Source: an uncultured Aquincola sp. (GTDB taxonomy: Bacteria; Pseudomonadota; Gammaproteobacteria; Burkholderiales; Burkholderiaceae). From it: a stretch of 6,036 nt of DNA. The stretch is from contig CAKZXL010000216.1 of assembly GCA_937883885.1 (NCBI GenBank), positions 1-6,036 on the forward strand. Direction: 5' to 3'. Shown here piece by piece: positions 1 through 4,251 of the stretch. The stretch's first letter is position 1, and each line of letters begins with the position of its first letter. The notes beneath the pieces were generated by a model. It saw only the letters and a list, made by a program, of their open reading frames with translations. It made no database searches and was not told the origin of the DNA. The translations under genes were made by a program, and so were the position numbers.

Positions 1-728
1 AGCCCGACCAGCCGCAGCGGGTCATCGCCACCGCGGCGCACATGCTGTCCAACCTGTCCAACTTCGTGGGGGTGGTCACGGCGCCGCGCAAGACCAGCGT
101 CTTCCACCACATCGAGTTCCTGCGGCTGGGTGAGCGGCGGGTGCTGCTGATCCTGGTGGCGCCGGACGGCGACGTGCAAAACCGCGTGATCTTCACCGCC
201 CGCGACTACACGCAGAGCGAGCTGGTGGAAGCCACCAACTTCCTCAACCAGCACTACGCCGGTTTGACCATCGACGGCGTGCGCGAGCGGCTCAAGCGCG
301 AGATCGAGGCGCTGCGCGGCGACATCGCCACCTTGATGCAGGCGGCCGTGCAGGCCGGCGGCGAGGCCATCGAAGAAAGCGAAGACCAGGTGGTGGTGAG
401 TGGCGAGCGCAACCTGCTGGCGGTGCAGGACTTCAACGACATGGGCTCGCTGCGCAAGATGTTCGATCTGTTCGAGCAGAAGACGCAGCTCATGCGCCTG
501 CTGGACGTGAGCAGCCGCGCCGAGGGCGTGCGCATCTACATCGGCGGCGAAAGCCGGGTGGTGCCCTTCGAAGAGCTGTCGGTCGTCAGCGCCCCGTACG
601 AGGTGGACGGCCAGATCGTCGGCACCCTGGGCGTCATCGGCCCCACCCGCATGGCCTATGACCGCATGATCCAGATCGTCGACATCACCTCGCGGCTGGT
701 CACCAACGCGCTGTCGCAGCCGCGCTGA
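1..728 (+). CDS. hrcA: Heat-inducible transcription repressor HrcA, C-terminal part (5' end outside window)
   Basis: HrcA represses chaperone operons (groESL, dnaK) by binding the CIRCE inverted repeat, and GroEL keeps it active. The frame is open from position 3, giving 241 visible residues; the family is about 340 long, so the N-terminal winged-helix DNA-binding domain lies upstream. Visible family blocks, in order, are [15 protein letters not shown] (residues about 15–29 of the fragment), the hydrophobic core [21 protein letters not shown], the central region, and near the end an IGGES block, then [20 protein letters not shown], which is highly typical of the HrcA C-terminus. The reading frame is intact and ends in TGA at 726–728. 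The tRNA gene starts 40 bp downstream, and that tRNA's putative promoter begins at the hrcA stop codon. No CIRCE element is seen in the window, so targets cannot be inferred. Family assignment is confident; only the missing N-terminus is unknown. Confidence 0.95.
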   Translation, partial: PDQPQRVIATAAHMLSNLSNFVGVVTAPRKTSVFHHIEFLRLGERRVLLILVAPDGDVQNRVIFTARDYTQSELVEATNFLNQHYAGLTIDGVRERLKREIEALRGDIATLMQAAVQAGGEAIEESEDQVVVSGERNLLAVQDFNDMGSLRKMFDLFEQKTQLMRLLDVSSRAEGVRIYIGGESRVVPFEELSVVSAPYEVDGQIVGTLGVIGPTRMAYDRMIQIVDITSRLVTNALSQPR

Positions 729-752
729 GCGCAGGCCGAGCCTGCCTACAAT
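725..752 (+). promoter_or_regulatory. Putative sigma-70 promoter of the tRNA gene
   Basis: A -10 hexamer TACAAT (747–752) differs from the consensus at one base. A weak -35 candidate, CTGAGC (725–730), lies 16 bp upstream and overlaps the hrcA stop codon. Transcription would start around 758–760, about 10 nt before the mature tRNA 5' end, a plausible short leader for RNase P. The -10 is convincing; the -35 is not. Confidence 0.5.
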
Positions 753-768
753 GCGCGGCTTCGCCCGG

Positions 769-845
769 GGGCCGTTAGCTCAGTTGGTTAGAGCAGAGGA
801 CTCATAATCCTTTGGTCGTTGGTTCAAGTCCAACACGGCCTACCA
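769..845 (+). tRNA. tRNA with CAT anticodon (tRNA-Ile2 or elongator tRNA-Met)
   Basis: A complete 77-nt cloverleaf with encoded CCA. The acceptor stem is GGGCCGT (769–775) with ACGGCCT (835–841). The D arm is GCTC/GAGC (778–794). The anticodon stem is GAGGA/TCCTT (796–800, 808–812) around the loop CTCATAA, with anticodon CAT at 803–805. The variable loop is 813–817, the T arm is GTTGG/CCAAC with loop TTCAAGT (818–834), and discriminator A842 is followed by CCA 843–845. It is not the initiator: position 1 can pair with 72 (a G·U wobble) and the anticodon stem lacks the three consecutive G-C pairs. Automatic tools would call it tRNA-Met. However, the C4-G69 and C5-G68 pairs, the G27·U43 wobble and the variable/T-arm sequence resemble the E. 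coli tRNA-Ile2 that TilS modifies to lysidine. No clear intrinsic terminator follows. Confidence 0.95.
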
Positions 846-863
846 CCCGGCCACCTCTCAGCT

Positions 864-1559
864 TCACGCCACCGCCAGCAGCGCCGCCAGCAGTTCGTCG
901 GGCGCGCTCACCATCGGGTCGTGGCCGGTCGCGATCTCCACCACCTTCCAATCAGGCGAGGCGCGCACGCGGCGGCGCATCACATCGATGGTCGGCAGCG
1001 CGGGCGAAGTGCAATCGATGAAGGTGCGGGGCAGGCGGTTGATGCGCTGCGCATCGAAGTGCAATGGGTCGTCGTACACGCCGCCCGGTTGCGGTGTCTG
1101 GCGGCGGGCCACCCAGGCGGCGTCTTCGCCCTGCAGACCAAAAGCCGCGGGGTCGGCCGGCGGGATGGTGCCGGTGGCGGCGATCGCGGCGCGGCGGGCG
1201 GCCTGGGTCTCGCGCGTGTGGCCGCTGGACCAGCTTTCGCCCGGCTCCGGCACCACCGCATCCAGGTAGACCAGGTGCGACAGGCGATCGGCCAGCCGGT
1301 CGGCCACCGCGGTGATCACCAGGCCGCCATAGCTGTGGCCCACCAGCACGGCGCCCTGCAGCTCTTCCGCCTCGATCACCGCGCACACGTCGTCGGCATG
1401 CGTCTGCAGGCGGATGTCGGGCCGCAGCAGGTGGGCGCGTTCGCCCACGCCGGTCAGCGACACGGCAAACGCCCGGTGGCCGGCCGCCCACAGGCCGGGC
1501 AACACCCGCCGCCAGCACCAGGCGCCGTGCCAGGCACCATGCACCAGCACGTAGTCCAT
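864..1559 (-). CDS. Alpha/beta hydrolase, methylesterase/hydroxynitrile-lyase-like family
   Basis: A 231-residue alpha/beta-fold hydrolase, probably a cytoplasmic esterase; the substrate is unknown. The N-terminus YVLVHGAWHGAWCW (residues 3–16) carries the HG oxyanion-hole motif. The nucleophile elbow GHSYGG puts the catalytic serine at residue 76. Near the C-terminus, the TGHDPM block supplies the catalytic histidine at residue 213, followed by the SAPDELLAAL helix usual in this family. The catalytic acid is less obvious: the expected post-strand-6 position has CTSPALPTID instead of a clear Asp. No signal peptide or membrane segment is seen. The start at 1559 is supported by a GGGAG ribosome binding site 7 nt upstream and by the TGATG junction with the preceding CoA-transferase stop. 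A longer reading of the frame back to 1811 would run antiphase through that gene and is unlikely. Coupling suggests both enzymes act on related substrates (inference). Confidence 0.88.
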   Translation of the reverse strand: MDYVLVHGAWHGAWCWRRVLPGLWAAGHRAFAVSLTGVGERAHLLRPDIRLQTHADDVCAVIEAEELQGAVLVGHSYGGLVITAVADRLADRLSHLVYLDAVVPEPGESWSSGHTRETQAARRAAIAATGTIPPADPAAFGLQGEDAAWVARRQTPQPGGVYDDPLHFDAQRINRLPRTFIDCTSPALPTIDVMRRRVRASPDWKVVEIATGHDPMVSAPDELLAALLAVA

Positions 1560-2833
1560 CAGATCGCTCCCGCCTGCCGCAGCGCGGCGCAGTCTTCGGC
1601 CGACAGGCCGAATTCGGCCAGCACCTGCTGCGTGTGCTCGCCCAGCAGCGGCGGCGGGCGGCGCAGCGTGGGCGGCGTGGCCGACAGCTTCATCGGGCTG
1701 GCCACCAGCCGCAGGCTGTCGGTGTGCGGGTGCGGCACCTGCGTCACCATGCCGCGCGCCTGCACATGTGGGTCGGCGAACACCTCGGCCAGGTTGTTGA
1801 TGGCGCCGCAAGGCACCTTGGCGGCTTCCAGCGCGTCCAGCCAGGTCTGCTTGGGCCGGGTGCGCAGCACCTCGGCCAGCACTGGCACCAGCACCTCACG
1901 GTGGCGAACGCGGTCGGCGTTCTTCACGAATCGCGGGTCCGTCGCCAGCTCGGGCACGCCCGCCACCTGGCAGAACTTGGCGAACTGGCCGTCGTTGCCC
2001 ACCGCCAGGATCATGTGGCCGTCGGCGGCCTCGAAGACCTGATAAGGCACGATGTTCTGGTGCGCATTGCCTGCCCGCTTCGGCGCGACGCCGCTGGCCA
2101 GGTAGTTGGCGCCCATGTTGGCCAGCATGGCCACCTGCGTGTCCAGCAGCGCCATGTCGATCGCCTGGCCCTCGCCGGTGGCGTCGCGGTGGCGCAGCGC
2201 CGCCAGGATGGCCACCGTGGCATACATGCCGGTGAACAGGTCGGCCACTGCCACGCCCACCTTCTGCGGTCCGCCGCCTGGCAGGTCGTCACGCTCGCCG
2301 GTGATGCTCATCAGGCCACCCAGGCCCTGCACCGCGTAGTCGTAGCCGGCGCGGTCGCGGTAGGGGCCGGTCTGGCCGAAGCCGGTGACCGAGCAGTACA
2401 CCAACCGCGGATTCAGCTGCAGCAGCGTGGCCGAGTCCAGCCCGTAGCGGGCCATGTCGCCCACCTTGTAGTTCTCCACGAACACGTCGCACTGCGCCAC
2501 CAGCCGGCGCACCAGGTCCTGGCCGGCCGGCGTGGCGATGTCGATCGTGATCGAGCGCTTGTTGCGGTTGGCGCCCAGGTAGTAGGCCGCCTCCGAGGTG
2601 TCCTGGCCGTCGCGGTCCTTCAGGAAGGGCGGGCCCCAGCCGCGCGTGTCGTCGCCGCCTGGGTGGCGGTCGCCGGGCGGGCGCTCCACCTTGATCACGT
2701 CGGCGCCCAGGTCGGCCAGCGTCTGCGTGCACCAGGGGCCTGCCAGCACGCGAGACAGGTCGAGGACGCGCACGCCATTCAAGGCGCCGGGCGCGGGCGG
2801 CGGAAGGTTGGAGCGGGATGCAACTTCAGTCAT
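1559..2833 (-). CDS. CaiB/BaiF family (family III) CoA-transferase
   Basis: A 424-residue, full-length family III CoA-transferase. These enzymes move CoA between carboxylic acids through an aspartyl-CoA thioester and work as interlocked dimers in the cytoplasm. Visible hallmarks are LNGVRVLDLSRVLAGPW (18–34), LADLGADVIKVERPPGD (39–55), the NRNKRSITID block (89–98), DVFVENYKVGDMARYGLD (116–133), SVTGFGQTGPY (148–158), the GYDYAVQGLGG segment placing the catalytic Asp at residue 165, and the C-terminal VPCGAINNLAEVFADPHVQARGM. The domain order is complete with no frameshift. The start at 2833 lies just before the first conserved block, but no strong Shine-Dalgarno precedes it. The stop overlaps the hydrolase ATG by one base. 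The substrate cannot be deduced: the family includes formyl-, succinyl-, mesaconyl-, benzylsuccinyl- and carnitine-CoA transferases, and no dehydrogenase, ligase or hydratase gene lies beside it. Family call confident; acid specificity unknown. Confidence 0.93.
   Translation of the reverse strand: MTEVASRSNLPPPAPGALNGVRVLDLSRVLAGPWCTQTLADLGADVIKVERPPGDRHPGGDDTRGWGPPFLKDRDGQDTSEAAYYLGANRNKRSITIDIATPAGQDLVRRLVAQCDVFVENYKVGDMARYGLDSATLLQLNPRLVYCSVTGFGQTGPYRDRAGYDYAVQGLGGLMSITGERDDLPGGGPQKVGVAVADLFTGMYATVAILAALRHRDATGEGQAIDMALLDTQVAMLANMGANYLASGVAPKRAGNAHQNIVPYQVFEAADGHMILAVGNDGQFAKFCQVAGVPELATDPRFVKNADRVRHREVLVPVLAEVLRTRPKQTWLDALEAAKVPCGAINNLAEVFADPHVQARGMVTQVPHPHTDSLRLVASPMKLSATPPTLRRPPPLLGEHTQQVLAEFGLSAEDCAALRQAGAI
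1567..1571 (-). promoter_or_regulatory. Shine-Dalgarno site of the hydrolase gene
   Basis: On the minus strand GGGAG is followed by seven bases and then the ATG at 1559. It lies inside the last codons of the CoA-transferase gene. It decides the hydrolase start and indicates re-initiation coupled to termination of the upstream gene. Confidence 0.7.
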
Positions 2834-2859
2834 GCGTCCATGCTAAGCCGGCGCATCGG

Positions 2860-2866
2860 GATAATG
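2860..2866. promoter_or_regulatory. Candidate shared -10 region of divergent genes
   Basis: The 37-bp gap between the divergent starts holds GATAAT on the plus strand (2860–2865) and, overlapping it, CATTAT on the minus strand (2866–2861). Read to the right, it would place the transcription start near 2872, practically at the lipoprotein GTG (2871). Read to the left, it would start near 2854, about 20 nt before the CoA-transferase ATG. The -35 regions are poor in both directions, so this rests mainly on the -10 symmetry. Confidence 0.35.
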
Positions 2867-2870
2867 GCTT

Positions 2871-3416
2871 GTGCATCCCACCTTCCCGATCCGCGCCGGT
2901 GTCGTCGCTGGCGGCATCGCCGCCGCCCTGGGCCTGTCAGCGTGCGCCCCCACGCTCAACTGGCGAGACGTGCGGCCCGAAGGCGCCGACCTGTTCGTGC
3001 TTTTTCCTTGCAAGCCCAGCGGACCCACCCGCAGCGTGCCGTTGGCCGGCGCGCCGGTGCAGATGACGGTGCTGGCCTGCGAAGCTGACGGCATGACCTT
3101 CGGGCTGAGCTATGCCGACGTGGGCGACGCGGCGCGCGTCGGGGCGGCGCTGCAGGCCCTGGCTGCCGGCACATCGGCCAACCTGGGCGCGGGCCCGTTG
3201 CCGGTCGCCCGGGCGCTGTCGGTGCCGGGTGCTGCCAGTAGCGCGCAGGGCGGGCGCTACGAATTGACTGGCCGCCAGCCCGACGGCCAGGCCATCCAGG
3301 CCCGTTTGGGCGTGTTCGCGCGGGGCACCTTGGTCTACCAGGCCACCGTACTGGGGAACCGGGTGGCGCCGGAAGCGGTCGAAACCTTTCTCGGGTCTCT
3401 GAAGGTCGGCGCTTGA
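2871..3416 (+). CDS. Putative lipoprotein of unknown function
   Basis: A 181-residue protein with a short signal peptide: basic Arg8, hydrophobic GVVAGGIAAALGL, then the lipobox LSAC. This predicts cleavage before Cys25 and lipid anchoring; the residues after Cys25 (Ala-Pro) do not show the Asp+2 inner-membrane retention signal, so outer-membrane sorting is possible. The mature part begins LNWRDVRPEGADLFVLFPCKP and holds two further cysteines (47 and 70) that could form a disulfide in the periplasm. The rest resembles a small alpha+beta domain rich in Ala and Gly, ending in a FARGTLVYQATVLG strand and an ETFLGSL helix. The start is GTG at 2871: the in-frame stop TAA at 2862–2864 leaves no upstream alternative, and a later start would lose the signal peptide. 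No Shine-Dalgarno sequence is visible. I think similar proteins occur in Burkholderiales genomes but know no function. It stands alone, divergent from the CoA-transferase and 84 bp ahead of the PTS genes. Confidence 0.82.
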   Translation: MHPTFPIRAGVVAGGIAAALGLSACAPTLNWRDVRPEGADLFVLFPCKPSGPTRSVPLAGAPVQMTVLACEADGMTFGLSYADVGDAARVGAALQALAAGTSANLGAGPLPVARALSVPGAASSAQGGRYELTGRQPDGQAIQARLGVFARGTLVYQATVLGNRVAPEAVETFLGSLKVGA

Positions 3417-3500
3417 TCCACCCTTCGCTCCCCCTTGTCTTGACGGGTTTGCATCTTGAAGATCGGGCCTAGGGGCAATCCCGAGTACGCTCCACCCCCC

Positions 3501-3953
3501 ATGATTCCCGGTCTTGTCATCCTGGCCCACGCTCCGCTGGCTTCTGCCCTGCGGGATGTGGCGCAGCACACCTTCCCCGAGTGCGCGGCGCGCATCCAGG
3601 CGGTGGACGTCACGCCCGACATGTCGCCCGAGCAGGCGGAGCGCCTGGCGCGCGCCGCACTGGCCGAGGTGCGCAGCCCCCAGGCCCTCATCTTTACCGA
3701 CGTGTTCGGCGCCACACCTTGCAACGTGGCGCAGCGCCTGTCAGACGGCGTGCAGGTGCGCGTGGTCACCGGCGTGAACGTGCCGATGTTGTGGCGCGCG
3801 CTGTGCTACGGCGACGAGCCGCTGGAGAATCTGGTTTCGCGCGCGCTGGCCGGTGCCACGCAAGGTGTGATGCCGGTCGGAAACACCCGCCCGCAGAATC
3901 AGGCCTACCAACCCACTACAGATGCTCAAGACCACGCTCACCATCAGCAATAA
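3501..3953 (+). CDS. manX: PTS system mannose-family IIA component (EIIA-Man type)
   Basis: A 150-residue cytoplasmic phosphocarrier that takes phosphate from HPr. The fold family is shown by PGLVILAHAPLASAL (3–17), with the phosphorylated His at residue 10, and by LIFTDVFGATPCNVAQRL (63–80), with Asp67; these match His10 and Asp67 of the E. coli enzyme. The VVTGVNVPML block (88–97) is also typical. One small deviation is GAT where most members have GGT after DxF. It is a free-standing IIA domain without IIB, IIC or IID, as in regulatory PTS relays of betaproteobacteria. The chosen ATG at 3501 begins at the conserved strand; a TTG at 3456 would add 15 non-conserved residues. No Shine-Dalgarno is seen. 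The last ten residues, DAQDHAHHQQ, are encoded within the 32-bp overlap with ptsH, so this His-rich tail may be a by-product of overlapping frames. What the phosphorylated IIA controls is not evident here. Confidence 0.9.
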   Translation: MIPGLVILAHAPLASALRDVAQHTFPECAARIQAVDVTPDMSPEQAERLARAALAEVRSPQALIFTDVFGATPCNVAQRLSDGVQVRVVTGVNVPMLWRALCYGDEPLENLVSRALAGATQGVMPVGNTRPQNQAYQPTTDAQDHAHHQQ

Positions 3954-4191
3954 GCTGGGCCTGCATGCCCGCGCTTCCGCCAAGCTCACCAAGCTGGCGG
4001 CCAGTTTTGCCAGCGAAGTGTTCCTGTCGCGCAATGGCCGGCGCGTCAATGCCAAGAGCATCATGGGCGTGATGATGCTGGCCGCCGGTATCGGCACCGA
4101 GCTGGAACTGGACGTGGAAGGCCCGGACGAACAAGCCGCGGTGGACGCGATCACCGCGCTGGTGAACGACAAGTTCGGCGAAGGCCAGTAG
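3922..4191 (+). CDS. ptsH: Phosphocarrier protein HPr
   Basis: An 89-residue cytoplasmic HPr, the usual length, which relays phosphate from enzyme I to IIA. The active site NKLGLHARASAKL places the phosphorylated histidine at residue 15, followed by Arg17. The second site AKSIMGVMML places Ser46 in the context recognised by HPr kinase/phosphorylase, an enzyme found in many betaproteobacteria but not in this window. Together they suggest control both by PEP-dependent phosphorylation at His15 and by ATP-dependent phosphorylation at Ser46 (inference from the family). The ATG at 3922 lies inside the end of the IIA gene in another frame; no good Shine-Dalgarno precedes it, so translation is probably coupled to IIA. 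In Ralstonia eutropha the HPr and EI genes of this type (phbH, phbI) affect polyhydroxybutyrate turnover, which is a reasonable guess at the physiological setting. Stop TAG at 4189–4191; ptsI begins 60 bp later. Confidence 0.96.
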   Translation: MLKTTLTISNKLGLHARASAKLTKLAASFASEVFLSRNGRRVNAKSIMGVMMLAAGIGTELELDVEGPDEQAAVDAITALVNDKFGEGQ

Positions 4192-4200
4192 GTCTTTTTT

Positions 4201-4219
4201 CACCGGGCCGGCCCGGGTG
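4201..4219 (+). other. GC-rich hairpin between ptsH and ptsI
   Basis: Bases 4203–4216 form a perfect 14-bp palindrome, CCGGGCCGGCCCGG. In RNA the stretch 4201–4219 can fold as CACC/GGTG plus GGG/CCC with one bulged G (4215) and the loop CCGG. It is preceded, not followed, by a run of six T (4195–4200), so it is not a standard intrinsic terminator on either strand. It might protect the 3' end of ptsH mRNA or slow polymerase; the role is inferred only from position. Confidence 0.5.
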
Positions 4220-4236
4220 TCGGCTGGCATGCTCGC

Positions 4237-4245
4237 TGCTACATT
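4237..4245 (+). promoter_or_regulatory. Candidate extended -10 promoter just before ptsI
   Basis: TGC followed by TACATT (4240–4245) reads as a TGn-extended -10 box with 4 of 6 consensus bases. No -35 is recognisable at 16–18 bp. The expected transcription start is about 4252, the A of the ptsI ATG, so a transcript from here would be leaderless or nearly so. There is also no Shine-Dalgarno before ptsI. Confidence 0.35.
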
Positions 4246-4251
4246 GGCTGT

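Noticed and set aside
864..1811. Longer, 315-residue version of the hydrolase
   Set aside because: The extra 84 residues overlap the CoA-transferase out of frame and are unlike any hydrolase N-terminus; the ATG at 1559 has a good ribosome binding site and begins at the first conserved strand.
819..2042. 407-residue plus-strand open frame beginning inside the tRNA
   Set aside because: Starts within the tRNA T arm, lies antisense to two genes with clear catalytic motifs, and shows low-complexity composition.
2830..2841. Three-codon upstream ORF (Met-Asp-Ala-stop) overlapping the CoA-transferase start on the minus strand
   Set aside because: Such a short frame is expected by chance and has no ribosome binding site; nothing supports translation.
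1634..3088. 484-residue open frame on the plus strand, antisense to the CoA-transferase gene
   Set aside because: It is rich in His, Arg, Ala, Val and Gln as expected for an antisense frame of GC-rich coding DNA, has no recognisable motif, and runs through the divergent promoter gap into the lipoprotein gene.
3440..3445. TTGACG as a -35 box for the PTS operon
   Set aside because: A good hexamer, but nothing resembling a -10 lies 16–18 bp downstream; the nearest -10-like box (3486) is far too distant.
3456..3500. TTG start giving the IIA protein 15 extra residues
   Set aside because: No ribosome binding site, Pro-rich non-conserved extension, and the ATG at 3501 matches the usual IIA start ten residues before the active-site His.
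4195..4219. Intrinsic terminator after ptsH
   Set aside because: The T-run precedes the hairpin on the plus strand, and the minus-strand reading is followed by A residues, so neither direction has the hairpin-then-U-tract layout.
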